Shown: in pieces, positions 8,718-16,953 of the stretch
How positions within the stretch are numbered: the first letter of the stretch is position 1
Layout of the letters: the number at the start of each line of letters is the position of its first letter
DNA from: Paenibacillus sp. FSL H8-0048
GTDB lineage: Bacteria > Bacillota > Bacilli > Paenibacillales > Paenibacillaceae
Reading direction: 5' to 3'
NCBI RefSeq assembly: GCF_038002825.1
Contig: NZ_JBBODF010000001.1
Span: forward strand, 7,006,001 to 7,070,000
Length of the DNA: 64,000 nt
Notes under the pieces: generated by a model
Told to the model about the DNA's origin: nothing
The model's input: only the letters and a program-made list of their open reading frames with translations
Database searches by the model: none
Made by a program: the position numbers and the translations under genes

Positions 8718-9035
8718 TCAACGCAGCCGGCGGGACTTTCGTCTGGCTGCTTTTTTTTTGCGGTTCTGCACGAACAGCACCGGGTCGATGTCTGTAGCTA
8801 CCTTCCCGCCCGTTTCCTTGGTCACCTGCTTGGCTTTTACCAGAGAGAAAAAAGCAAACAGTTCCCCGAGTACACCGAAGCCGGCAGCAATAATCGCATA
8901 ATCCTCTGCACTTAGTTCCTCGGTTTCTACAGGGCCGTCACTGCCGCCTCCTCCGTGGCCGTTAATGCCGCTGCTGCTGCCATTGCCGCCGTTACCGCCC
9001 GCGCTGCCATATCCGTTGTTATTGTAATAGGCCAT
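8718..9035 (-). CDS. Hypothetical Gly/Asn-rich single-pass membrane protein
   Basis: About 105 residues. The N-terminal 45 residues are Gly/Asn/Ser-rich (MAYYNNNGYGSAGG...), followed by a hydrophobic segment (IIAAGFGVLGELFAFFSLV) and a highly basic C-terminus (NRKKKAARRKSRRLR). The basic tail is encoded by the antisense of the terminator of the upstream plus-strand gene. The ATG at 9035 is chosen because the composition becomes natural there; GGGTGAACAGGAG stands upstream. No family recognised. Confidence 0.5.
   Translation of the reverse strand: MAYYNNNGYGSAGGNGGNGSSSGINGHGGGGSDGPVETEELSAEDYAIIAAGFGVLGELFAFFSLVKAKQVTKETGGKVATDIDPVLFVQNRKKKAARRKSRRLR
8723..8759 (+). terminator. Terminator of the YflT-like gene, overlapping the opposing gene's 3' end
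   Basis: GCAGCC at 8723-8728 and GGCTGC at 8745-8750 flank a loop and are followed by nine T. The same bases encode the end of the minus-strand gene. Confidence 0.75.
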
Positions 9036-9147
9036 CTCCTGTTCACCCGCTTTTCCCCATATGTAATATAAATATGTCGCTCGCTGCCATTGTGAAATAG
9101 GCAATCGGGAGGTAATTTGCCGCGCATGCTGATACAGTGACAGGCTG

Positions 9148-9167
9148 AAATGAGCATAAATGAGCAA
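9148..9167 (+). promoter_or_regulatory. Tandem 10-nt repeat, distal FruR operator candidate
   Basis: AAATGAGCAT and AAATGAGCAA lie head to tail, one helical turn apart, as expected for a DeoR-family operator. A second pair occurs at 9294. The region 9036-9422 between the divergent genes holds these and a cre site. Confidence 0.5.
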
Positions 9168-9272
9168 GTGATGATCCAATTCTTACAGCAACAGTGAATA
9201 CGGCTGGAATAGCAGGTTTAAATTCATGATTTTTTGGCGGAAAATAAGCAGAGAAAGCCTCTTTACAGTTCA

Positions 9273-9286
9273 TGAAAACGCTGTTA
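9273..9286 (+). promoter_or_regulatory. CcpA catabolite-response element (cre) candidate before fruR
   Basis: TGAAAACGCTGTTA fits the cre consensus TGWAANCGNTNWCA at 13 of 14 positions. It would give glucose repression of the fructose operon. Confidence 0.55.
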
Positions 9287-9293
9287 CAATCAT

Positions 9294-9313
9294 AAATGAG
9301 CACAAATGGTCAA
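9294..9313 (+). promoter_or_regulatory. Tandem 10-nt repeat, proximal FruR operator candidate
   Basis: AAATGAGCAC and AAATGGTCAA form a direct repeat with 10-nt spacing, matching the pair at 9148. It lies about 110 bases before the fruR start. Confidence 0.5.
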
Positions 9314-9422
9314 TATCAATCACAAGTGATTTGAATCCAGTCATCTTATCTTTAAATTCAGTAGTTACTGTATATATAGGAATCCGGCAGCGGGTAGCTG
9401 CACATCCTAAGGAGTGAGCTGC

Positions 9423-10184
9423 ATGTTTGAAGAAGAACGCAAACGGATGATTCTGCTGTTTGTCGAGAAGCATACAAGAGCCTCGGTTCAGGAGCTGGGC
9501 CAGGAGCTGTCCGTCTCGGAATCCACGATCCGCCGGGACCTCAAGGAGCTGGAGGAAGCACGGCTGCTAAAGCGTACGCATGGCGGTGCGGTGTCCCTGC
9601 AGAGTGTGAACTTTGAAGCCGCGGTTCCGGACAAGGAAGACCGGTTCCTGGAGGAGAAGCTGCGGATTGCCGGGAAGGCTGTGGAGATGATTGAGGATGG
9701 CGATGCCATTCTCCTTGACGGGGGTACTACCACCCTGCAGATTGCCCGGGCGCTGAAATCGTTCCGCAATCTCAAGGTGATCACCAACTCGATCATGGCG
9801 CTGAATGAGCTGAAGGATTGCCGCCATATTGAGGTGTCCATTACAGGCGGGATGCTACGGCCGGACACCATGGCTTTTGTCGGGCCGATGACCGAACGCT
9901 CGCTGGACATGGTGCGGGTGGATAAGGCCTTCCTCGGCACCAACGGGCTGGATATCCGCGAAGGGATTACGACGCCGAATATGCTGGAAGCGGCCACGAA
10001 GCGCAAAATGATCGCTGTAGCGAAGCAGACGATCCTGCTGGCCGACCATAGCAAGATCGGGCAGATCTCCTTCTGCAAGGTTGCAGATTTGCAGGAGATG
10101 GACCACTGCATTCTGGATACCGGGATACCGGATAGCTTCCGGAGGCAGCTTGAGAAGCTGGATGTGGATTATACACTGGTGTGA
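9423..10184 (+). CDS. fruR: DeoR family transcriptional regulator of the fructose operon
   Basis: 253 residues. N-terminal DeoR helix-turn-helix: RKRMILLFVEKHTRASVQEL and VSESTIRRDLKELE, then the conserved RTHGGAV. The C-terminal DeoRC sugar-phosphate sensor has DGGTTTLQIAR, ITNS and FLGTNGLD, ending in LLADHSKIG. It probably senses fructose-1-phosphate and represses its own operon. The ATG at 9423 follows AAGGAG by 8 bases; a GTG at 9414 overlaps that site. First gene of a three-gene operon with fruK and fruA. Confidence 0.88.
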   Translation: MFEEERKRMILLFVEKHTRASVQELGQELSVSESTIRRDLKELEEARLLKRTHGGAVSLQSVNFEAAVPDKEDRFLEEKLRIAGKAVEMIEDGDAILLDGGTTTLQIARALKSFRNLKVITNSIMALNELKDCRHIEVSITGGMLRPDTMAFVGPMTERSLDMVRVDKAFLGTNGLDIREGITTPNMLEAATKRKMIAVAKQTILLADHSKIGQISFCKVADLQEMDHCILDTGIPDSFRRQLEKLDVDYTLV

Positions 10185-10223
10185 TGGGATGGGAAGACAA
10201 ACATTATAAATGAGGGATGAATG

Positions 10224-11135
10224 ATGATCTATACGGTGACACTCAATCCTTCCGTCGATTATATCGTGGAGGTAGAAGAGTTAACATTAGGCGGACTCAA
10301 CCGGATGAAGCGGGATATGAAGCTGCCCGGCGGGAAGGGCATTAACGTATCCCGTGTTCTGAAGCAGCTTGGCGTAGAGAATACAGCCACTGGATTTCTA
10401 GGCGGCTTCACCGGCGGCTATATTGACACCTGGCTGGGCCAGGAGGGAATAGCCTGCGACTTTGTTCATATTGCGGACGATACCCGGATCAATATCAAGC
10501 TTAAGGCCGGCCAGGAGACGGAGATTAACGGGGCGGGGCCAGTCATTACGGAGACCGAGACGGCTTCGCTGCTGCAGAAGCTGGAATCCTTGGAGCCGGG
10601 TGACATAGTGATCCTCTCAGGAAGCACGCCACCTTCGCTGGGCGGAGATTTCTACAGCAGGCTGATTGCAGTATGCAAGCAGAAGGGCGCGGAGTTTGTT
10701 ATTGATACAACCGGGCAGGCCTTGCAGGATGCCTTATCCCAGGGACCGCTGCTGGTCAAGCCGAATCACCATGAGCTGGCAGAGCTGTTCGGTGTTCAGA
10801 TCAGCACCCGGGAAGAGATTATCACTTACGGACGCAAGCTGCTTATGGGCGGCGCCAAGCATGTGCTGGTCTCGATGGCTGGAGAAGGCGCACTGTTCAT
10901 TACAGGGCAAGAGGTCTATCATGCCAGCGCTCCTAAGGGCCAGGTGAGGAATTCAGTAGGTGCGGGAGATTCGATGATTGCCGGATTCGTGGGCACGTTG
11001 TCGCAGACAGGGAATGAGCTGGAAGCCTTCCGTGCCGGTGTGGCATCGGGAAGTGCCACAGCATTCTCCGACGATCTGGCAGACAAGACATTGATTGAAG
11101 AGCTTCGTCCGCTTATTGCCATATCCCAGCTATGA
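10224..11135 (+). CDS. fruK: 1-phosphofructokinase
   Basis: 303 residues, PfkB/ribokinase fold. It phosphorylates fructose-1-phosphate to fructose-1,6-bisphosphate. Visible are the N-terminal TVTLNPSVDYIV, the sugar-binding KLPGGKGINVSRVL, and the C-terminal VGAGDSMIAGFVG, which carries the anion hole and catalytic Asp. ATG 10221 or 10224 are both possible; GAGGGATG fits 10224 slightly better. It sits 39 bases after fruR and 46 before fruA. Confidence 0.92.
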   Translation: MIYTVTLNPSVDYIVEVEELTLGGLNRMKRDMKLPGGKGINVSRVLKQLGVENTATGFLGGFTGGYIDTWLGQEGIACDFVHIADDTRINIKLKAGQETEINGAGPVITETETASLLQKLESLEPGDIVILSGSTPPSLGGDFYSRLIAVCKQKGAEFVIDTTGQALQDALSQGPLLVKPNHHELAELFGVQISTREEIITYGRKLLMGGAKHVLVSMAGEGALFITGQEVYHASAPKGQVRNSVGAGDSMIAGFVGTLSQTGNELEAFRAGVASGSATAFSDDLADKTLIEELRPLIAISQL

Positions 11136-11181
11136 ATAACAGAAGTAAGAGGTTCAAGTACATTCGGGGAGTTGAGTCTTG

Positions 11182-13131
11182 ATGAAGATTACAGATTTGA
11201 TGATACAGGAAACAATGATTATGGAGCTCCAGGCTACCACGAAGGAAGGGGTCATTGACGAGCTGATTGCCAGTCTCGCAGCCAGTGGACGCATCACGGA
11301 TGCGAAGCTGTTCAAGGAGAAGATTCTGGAGCGTGAAGCCCAGTCCAGCACGGGCATCGGCGGAGGCATTGCCATGCCACATGCCAAGACGAAGGCCGTC
11401 AAGGAAGCAACGGTGGTATTTGCCAAGAGCAGTGCCGGAATTGATTTTGCCTCCCTGGATGAAGCGCCCGCCCATATATTCTTCATGATCGCCGCGCCGG
11501 ACGGAGCTGGAAATATGCACCTGCGAACACTCGCTGCACTGTCCAGGCTGCTCATTGAAAGCGAATTCATCGAACAGCTTATGGGTGCGAAGACACCTGC
11601 CGAGGTGTCCGCCTTATTTGATGCCAAGCAAGCTGAGACTGAGGCCCGGGCAGAAGCGGAAGCCAAGGCAGCGGAAGTGAAGGCTGCTCCGAAGGCAGCC
11701 GTACCGCAAGCTGAACCGGCACGGATCATTACCGGGAACCCGGATTCACAGAGCTTCGTAGTTGCTGTAACCGCCTGTCCTACTGGAATCGCCCATACCT
11801 TCATGGCGGAGGATGCCCTCAAGAAGAAGGCCAAGGAGATGGGCGTCAATATCCGTGTCGAAACCAACGGCTCGGAGGGTGCGCAGAATGTGCTGACACC
11901 GGAAGAAATCGCCCGGGCCAGCGGGGTCATTATTGCCGCTGACAAGAACGTGGAGATGGAGCGCTTCAGCGGCAAGCCTGTGCTCCAGCGTCCGGTTAGC
12001 GACGGTATCCGCAAGTCAGAGGAGCTGATCCGGATCGCAGTAGCAGGAGATGCACCTATCTACCGCAGCTCTGGACGCAGTGAAGAAGGTTCCACGCCTG
12101 TGAAGTCCGGTTCTATTGGAAGCAAAATCTACAAAGACCTGATGAACGGCATCTCGCATATGCTGCCGTTCGTAGTCGGTGGAGGAATTCTGCTGGCGAT
12201 CTCGTTCCTGATTGAACAGGTGGCCAGCCCCGACAATCCGCTGGTTAAGCTGCTGCAGAGCATCGGCGGCGGTGACGGAGCCTTCCACTTCCTGATTCCT
12301 ATCCTGGCCGGATTTATCGCGATGAGCATCGGCGACCGTCCTGCGCTGATGCCGGGTATGGTCGGCGGTCTGATGGCTCTTAACTCCAATTCAGGCTTCC
12401 TCGGCGGTCTGGCTGCCGGATTCCTGGCCGGTTATGTTGTGGTAATGCTCCGCAGAGCCTTCTCGGGCCTGCCGCGCACACTGGACGGACTGAAGCCGAT
12501 TCTGCTCTATCCTGTATTCAGCCTGCTGATTACCGGCACGATTATGTTCTTCCTGTTCGATCCGTTATTCAGCTGGATCAATGGGGGACTGACCGATGTG
12601 CTTAATAATCTGGGCACCGGCAATAAGATTCTGCTGGGCTTGGTGCTTGGCGGGATGATGGCCATTGATATGGGCGGCCCGTTCAACAAAGCTGCTTATA
12701 CCTTTGCCATCGGCGTGTTTACATCCAGCGGCAACACGAACGGAATGATGATGGCCGCAGTCATGGCCGGAGGGATGGTACCTCCGCTGGCGATTGCCCT
12801 GGCCACCTCGTTCTTCAAGAATAAATTCACGGAGACCGAACGTAAATCCGGTGTAACCAACTATGTGCTGGGCTTGTCGTTCATCACCGAAGGAGCCATT
12901 CCGTTCGCTGCGGCTGATCCGCTGCGGGTGCTTACCTCCTGTATCCTGGGCTCTGCCGTAGCCGGCGGACTTACCCAGCTGTGGAACCTCAACGTTCCCG
13001 CACCGCATGGCGGTGTGTTTGTAGCCTTCCTGTCCAGCAATGCCGCGCTGTTCCTGTTATCTGTGCTGATCGGCTCCGTGATTTCCGGGCTGATCCTGGG
13101 GCTCTGGAAGAAGCCGGTTGAAGCGAAATAA
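11182..13131 (+). CDS. fruA: Fructose-specific PTS enzyme IIABC
   Basis: 649 residues. Domain order: IIA at about 1-145 with the phosphorylated His in AMPHAKTKAV; an Ala/Glu-rich linker; IIB at about 190-285 with the phospho-Cys in TACPTGIAHTFMA; then IIC with about ten membrane helices from 310, including FVVGGGILLAISFLI and AIDMGGPFNKAAY. It imports fructose as fructose-1-phosphate, the FruK substrate. The ATG at 11182 is preferred to the TTG at 11179; GGGGAGTTGAG is upstream. Last gene of the operon. Confidence 0.93.
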   Translation: MKITDLMIQETMIMELQATTKEGVIDELIASLAASGRITDAKLFKEKILEREAQSSTGIGGGIAMPHAKTKAVKEATVVFAKSSAGIDFASLDEAPAHIFFMIAAPDGAGNMHLRTLAALSRLLIESEFIEQLMGAKTPAEVSALFDAKQAETEARAEAEAKAAEVKAAPKAAVPQAEPARIITGNPDSQSFVVAVTACPTGIAHTFMAEDALKKKAKEMGVNIRVETNGSEGAQNVLTPEEIARASGVIIAADKNVEMERFSGKPVLQRPVSDGIRKSEELIRIAVAGDAPIYRSSGRSEEGSTPVKSGSIGSKIYKDLMNGISHMLPFVVGGGILLAISFLIEQVASPDNPLVKLLQSIGGGDGAFHFLIPILAGFIAMSIGDRPALMPGMVGGLMALNSNSGFLGGLAAGFLAGYVVVMLRRAFSGLPRTLDGLKPILLYPVFSLLITGTIMFFLFDPLFSWINGGLTDVLNNLGTGNKILLGLVLGGMMAIDMGGPFNKAAYTFAIGVFTSSGNTNGMMMAAVMAGGMVPPLAIALATSFFKNKFTETERKSGVTNYVLGLSFITEGAIPFAAADPLRVLTSCILGSAVAGGLTQLWNLNVPAPHGGVFVAFLSSNAALFLLSVLIGSVISGLILGLWKKPVEAK

Positions 13132-13149
13132 CCTATCTTGCCTTTCCCT

Positions 13150-13192
13150 GAAACCGCTTGGGAGCAGAGACCCTTCTCTGCCCAGGCGGTTT
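13150..13192 (+). terminator. Terminator of the fru operon
   Basis: GAAACCGC...TGGGCAGAGA-type arms (GCAGAGA with TCTGC, AAACCGC with GCGGTTT) form a long stem ending in T-rich sequence. Confidence 0.8.
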
Positions 13193-13305
13193 CTTTGTCT
13201 TTGAACTCATGAATAATGGCTGTTTTACGCTTGCCCCTCCATTTTGGTGTCTTATTTCGGTATAATTAAAAATATATATACAGAGAAGGCAAAGGAGAAT
13301 GCGAA

Positions 13306-13806
13306 ATGATTCTGCACAGAGGTGAGGTCTTATTCCGCCAGGGAGACGGCGGCCAGAACCTGTTCAAGGTGAAGAGCGGACTGTTCAAGGTCACGAGACT
13401 GCATGAGAACGGGAACATGGTGCTGTTCAACCTGTTATATCCGGGTGAGACTGTTCCGCATCATTCCCTCATTTCGCCGAAGGAGGCGCATGGAACCGCA
13501 GTGGCGATGATGAAAAGTGAGGTCGAGCTGATTCCGGCTGCAGAATGGTACCGGGAGCTGAGGGAGAAGCCTGAGAAGGTGATGGAGATCGCCCTTTTGC
13601 TTCAGGAAAAGGTGCGGTTCATGCAGACGAGGCTCGATCATCTCACCGTTGGAACGCCGGGGGAGCGTATGGCCCTGCTGACCCGCTGGCTGACCGAATA
13701 TTCTCATGGCGCACAGCTTACAGACCTGCTGACACAGGAAGAAATCGGACAATTGATCGGCGTCCGCCGCGAGACGGTCAACCGTCTGCTGAGAAATCAG
13801 GGCTGA
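13306..13806 (+). CDS. Crp/Fnr family regulator, short form
   Basis: 166 residues, shorter than the usual 220-240 because the first strands of the cyclic-nucleotide-binding-like domain are missing: the sequence opens directly at ILHRGEVLFRQGDGG. The C-terminal winged helix is clear (LTQEEIGQLIGVRRETVNRLL). No cysteine cluster, so it is not an oxygen sensor of the Fnr kind. The -10-like TATAAT at 13261 and AAAGGAG give a credible start. Target unknown. Confidence 0.8.
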   Translation: MILHRGEVLFRQGDGGQNLFKVKSGLFKVTRLHENGNMVLFNLLYPGETVPHHSLISPKEAHGTAVAMMKSEVELIPAAEWYRELREKPEKVMEIALLLQEKVRFMQTRLDHLTVGTPGERMALLTRWLTEYSHGAQLTDLLTQEEIGQLIGVRRETVNRLLRNQG

Positions 13807-14126
13807 TTGCTTATTTTTGATGGAAACTGTTTAGAGTGGCCCTTCCGCGTGGTATAATCTATTCAGAACATATCAAACTAAAGAAAGGATCAGGATACCA
13901 TGTGTCCCCGAAGGACGATTCCCCAAAGGACGATTTGGAAACGTTATGATCTGTCTTATACTTAGCTTCCCTGTAGAATGTGCGCGAACCGTTGTTCATT
14001 GACGAAGCCGCTTCTGCGAAGGGAAGGGAGTATTGTATGCGAAGGAGCAACATCTCCTCAGGTACCCCCCTCGTAGAGGCTGGCACGAACGTCTAGCCGC
14101 CATATACGATAAGGGGAGACCGAGTA
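13807..14126 (+). promoter_or_regulatory. Long structured leader of the yitT-like gene
   Basis: The region has a -10-like GGTATAAT near 13850, a 21-codon ORF, a near-repeat (CCCGAAGGACGATT and CCCCAAAGGACGATT at 13907-13935), and pairings such as CTTCCCT (13969-13975) with AGGGAAG near 14020. I could not match it to a known riboswitch. Confidence 0.4.
13900..13965 (+). CDS. Putative 21-residue leader peptide
   Basis: ATG at 13900, 10 bases after AAAGGA, opens a frame starting MCPRRTIPQRTIWKR and stopping at TAG 13963. It is Arg-rich (5 of 21) and precedes a membrane-protein gene by 160 bases. It could be a translation-sensing leader peptide or chance. Confidence 0.3.
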   Translation: MCPRRTIPQRTIWKRYDLSYT

Positions 14127-14813
14127 ATGAGGAAACAAGACAGTGGCATGAGTTTGCCGCTCCGGTTAGCGATTATTTTGACCGGAACACTATTGCTTGC
14201 ATTTACGTATTATCACATTAATTATCAGAACCACTTGACCGAAGGCGGATTCGTGGGATTGTCGCTGCTCGGCAAGTATGTACTGGGGATTTCACCATCA
14301 CTAAGCATCCTGATTTTGGACATTCCGGTACTCATCATCGCAATCATTTTCAAAGGAAAATCATTCGTAGTGAACACCTTCATATCCGTAGTGGCCTTCA
14401 CGGTATTCTACGGGCTGATGGAACGCTATTCCGGCTGGGTTATTGACCTGCAGGATAACTTGCCGGTTGCGGCGCTGTTGTCCGGGGTATTGACAGGTCT
14501 GGGCGCAGGAATGGTCCTGCTGGGCGGCGGGGCGAGCGGCGGGGACGATATTTTGTCCGTGCTGATCAGTGAATGGAAAGGTATTAAGGTAGGAACCGTA
14601 TTTATCCTGATGGATGTAATCGTTCTGGCTTTCTCCCTCTTCTATATGCCGTTAAGAGAAACGCTGTATACGGTGATGGCTGTAGTTGTAGCCGGTTATG
14701 TAATCACTTTTACAACCTCTCTGGGCAGACGGAAGCTGGTTCAGGCACCTAAGATTCCGTCCGCACTTGCCAAGACTCAGGAAGGCACAGTGAATGTGAA
14801 TAATGCAATGTGA
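14127..14813 (+). CDS. YitT/DUF161 family membrane protein
   Basis: 228 residues with about five hydrophobic helices and the family signatures LTEGGFVGLSLLGKYVLGISP, a glycine-rich GLGAGMVLLGGGASGGDDI, and VFILMDVIVLAFSLFYMPL. The usual C-terminal DUF2179 ligand-binding domain is absent. Role unknown; some relatives are linked to spore or metal physiology. The ATG follows GGGGAGACCGAGT. The long leader suggests regulation after initiation. Confidence 0.8.
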   Translation: MRKQDSGMSLPLRLAIILTGTLLLAFTYYHINYQNHLTEGGFVGLSLLGKYVLGISPSLSILILDIPVLIIAIIFKGKSFVVNTFISVVAFTVFYGLMERYSGWVIDLQDNLPVAALLSGVLTGLGAGMVLLGGGASGGDDILSVLISEWKGIKVGTVFILMDVIVLAFSLFYMPLRETLYTVMAVVVAGYVITFTTSLGRRKLVQAPKIPSALAKTQEGTVNVNNAM

Positions 14814-14837
14814 ACTCCGTGAACCACGGGGATGATA

Positions 14838-14876
14838 AAAGGTCAGCGGACTACCGTCCGGCTGGTCTTTTTTTTA
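14838..14876 (+). terminator. Terminator of the yitT-like gene
   Basis: GGTCAGCGGAC pairs imperfectly with GTCCGGCTGGTC across TACC, followed by eight T. Confidence 0.75.
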
Positions 14877-14897
14877 TTTATAATTGCCTGGTACACC

Positions 14898-15155
14898 GGC
14901 ATATGGACCAAAATGTGTGTTAAAAACAATATACTTTGTGCTCGCAATCAGGCACACGGACCAAACGTATGTGAAAAACAGCATACATCGTGCTCGCAAG
15001 CAGACATACGGTCTGAATGTATGTGAAAAACAGTATACATCCTGCTCGCAAGCAGGCAGACGGATCAAATGTATGTGAAAAACAGCATATATTGTGCTTG
15101 CAAGCAGGCAGATGGACCAATGTATGTGAAAAACAGCATACATTGTACTCGTGCT
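14898..15155. repeat. Five tandem 52-nt repeats, each holding a hairpin
   Basis: Units start at about 14898, 14951, 15003, 15055 and 15107 with a 52-53 nt period. Each contains the core ATGTATG-TGAAAAACAG-CATACAT, an inverted repeat with a conserved A-rich loop, joined by GTGCTCGCAAGCAGGCA-type linkers. The outer copies are more diverged. A dispersed copy is at 23517. It is not CRISPR-like, because the spacers are conserved too. It lies between convergent genes. Confidence 0.85.
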
Positions 15156-15216
15156 AAGGTAATCTTATTTCTGCGTTAGGATGGTTTTGTTCTGTTATTT
15201 ATGAAATAAGATCCGG

Positions 15217-15954
15217 CTATTCCTGCTTCACCGCTGACAACAGCAGGAACATCGGGCGCCGCATCTCCTCCTGCCAGGCCGGATTCTTCTCCAGCATCTC
15301 AGGAGTCGGCTGCAGCTCAGACAGCTGCTTCAGGACGAAGCCGGATTCGAGCAGCGTACTCAGGTAGGTGGCGGTGGTCCGGTGGTATTTTGCAACCTTG
15401 TGTTCGAGAAAATCAGCCTGCCGCACGCCTTCCAGATGATAGTTGTCAACGGGCCAATGCTGCTTCTCCCCATCAGGACTGTAATGCCAATCCTGTGCAG
15501 CAAGCGAGGTGAAGATCGGATGCTCTACAGAGAAGACGAAGGCTCCCCCTGGCTTGAGACAATGCCGGACCTGGCGGCAGAGGCTGCCGAAATCTTCAAT
15601 ATAGTGGATCGCCAGCGAGCTGATAACGGTATCAAATTGCTCTGCCCCGAATGCGGCATCTTCAATTGCGAGCTGGAGATACTCAATCTTCGGGTCGTCC
15701 GTCATCGCCCGGGCACGCTCCAGCATATTGGAGGAGAGATCTATGCCTACGACGGAAGCCGCCCCCTGCTCACGGGCATACCGGCAGTGCCAGCCGAACC
15801 CGCACCCCAGATCAAGCACCCGCTGGCCCGTCAGATCAGGCAGCAGGGTACGGAAGACCTCCCATTCTCCGGCAGCCTCCAGTCCGCCCGTAGAGCGGGG
15901 CATCTGGCTGTAATTCGCAAAAAAAACCGCGTCATCATACTTATTTTGCTTCAT
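15217..15954 (-). CDS. Class I SAM-dependent methyltransferase
   Basis: 245 residues. The Rossmann-like SAM site is visible: VLDLGCGFGWHCRYA (motif I), VVGIDLSSNML, the acidic FDTVISSLAIHYIED and the post-motif LKPGGAFVFSVEHPIF. This is a Methyltransf_11/25 protein with a small-molecule or unknown substrate. GGAGG lies near -8. Single gene, converging on the repeat array. Confidence 0.85.
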   Translation of the reverse strand: MKQNKYDDAVFFANYSQMPRSTGGLEAAGEWEVFRTLLPDLTGQRVLDLGCGFGWHCRYAREQGAASVVGIDLSSNMLERARAMTDDPKIEYLQLAIEDAAFGAEQFDTVISSLAIHYIEDFGSLCRQVRHCLKPGGAFVFSVEHPIFTSLAAQDWHYSPDGEKQHWPVDNYHLEGVRQADFLEHKVAKYHRTTATYLSTLLESGFVLKQLSELQPTPEMLEKNPAWQEEMRRPMFLLLSAVKQE

Positions 15955-16019
15955 TCACTGAACCTCCTGCATCCTTTTGTTACAGAAAGTATAACGCAGA
16001 TTGGACAGAGGTGCAGCCT

Positions 16020-16301
16020 TTAGAAACCGTTACCCTTGTGGCGGTAGCGGATAATTAGCAGGACAACCGTTGTTACAACCGCCAGCGACAAGGAATTGGT
16101 GATCAGAAAAGCCAGCCCGACCCCCAGCGCCGCCAGGTTAACCGCATAAGCCTCCATAAGAAGGATGCCAAGCAGCATCAGCAGATAAGCTTTCAGACTG
16201 AGATCTGCAACAGAACGGGTCCTGAGAATCTGCACAATCTGTGGAATCCAGCCTACAGAGAGAATAAGGCCGCCAACCAGCTGCATAACAGTGAATACCA
16301 T
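16020..16301 (-). CDS. SemiSWEET/PQ-loop family small membrane protein
   Basis: 93 residues with three membrane helices and the PQ-loop signature GWIPQIVQILRTRSVADLS in the first. Bacterial SemiSWEETs are half-size sugar uniporters working as dimers. Length and topology match; the substrate is not evident. Confidence 0.75.
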   Translation of the reverse strand: MVFTVMQLVGGLILSVGWIPQIVQILRTRSVADLSLKAYLLMLLGILLMEAYAVNLAALGVGLAFLITNSLSLAVVTTVVLLIIRYRHKGNGF

Positions 16302-16372
16302 TCGTACACCCCGCTTTTCTTAATTACGTATTAGTATGATGTATGCTCAGGGAGAGAGGGAGGTTCAGATAA

Positions 16373-16406
16373 AAACCCGCCGCCCCTCGGGAGGGACGGC
16401 GGGTTT
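16373..16406. terminator. Bidirectional terminator
   Basis: AAACCCGCCG pairs with CGGCGGGTTT around CCCCTCGGGAGGGA. It ends the marR-type gene on the minus strand. Confidence 0.8.
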
Positions 16407-16429
16407 ACCCGGCAGGCAGCTGCCCGGGT

Positions 16430-16864
16430 CTAGGATTGCTTCAGCTGGATAAGCTGCTCCAGCAGCTCCTGCGTGTCGGCTACAGGAAAGGCTTCCTGCA
16501 GCACTTCATTAACGGTCTGCTTCGCCCGGTCAACTTTGTCTTGCCCGATAGCAGTCAGGGACGTATAGATGCTTCTGCGGTCCGCCTCACAGGACTTGCG
16601 CTCCAGCGCTCCGCAGCCCTTGGCCTCGAAGCGGCTGACCAGCCGGGACACAGCACTCTGGCTAAGCCCGACCATCGATTCCAGCTGCTGAAGCTTCAGC
16701 TTTTGCTCAGGGGCTTCGGACAGAAACAGCAATACGTAGAATTCCTTAAGCGATAACTCATAGTTCTCGGTCAGCCTCGCTTCAAGGACTGCGGCCACCT
16801 TCATCTGTATCAGAGAGAGTGATAACCAGCTGTTAATCAGATCATTCGAAGGGGGGTTAGTCAT
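16430..16864 (-). CDS. MarR family transcriptional regulator
   Basis: 144 residues. The winged helix is seen in LKLQQLESMVGLSQSAVSRLVSRFEAKG, followed by the wing with CEADRRSIYTSLTAIG. The ATG at 16864 is 9 bases from GGGAGG; the ATG at 16873 touches that site. It lies 89 bases after namA on the same strand and may share its transcript, suggesting it controls the flavoenzyme. Two cysteines (CGALERKSC) could allow redox or electrophile sensing, which is inference. Confidence 0.85.
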   Translation of the reverse strand: MTNPPSNDLINSWLSLSLIQMKVAAVLEARLTENYELSLKEFYVLLFLSEAPEQKLKLQQLESMVGLSQSAVSRLVSRFEAKGCGALERKSCEADRRSIYTSLTAIGQDKVDRAKQTVNEVLQEAFPVADTQELLEQLIQLKQS

Positions 16865-16953
16865 GTCTTCCATCCTCCCGGTGTGTACCTGTAATGAATA
16901 GTAGCTGTTATACAGTATACCATCACCATAGGCCAGCTGCTGACGAATTGTCC

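Noticed and set aside
14884-15143. Several 60-90 codon ORFs on both strands
   Set aside because: They arise from the 52-nt repeats being open in several frames; no ribosome site and Cys/Ser-rich nonsense composition.
14898-15155. CRISPR-like array of regular repeats
   Set aside because: The intervening linkers are also conserved between units and each core is a long inverted repeat, so there are no unique spacers; no cas genes nearby.
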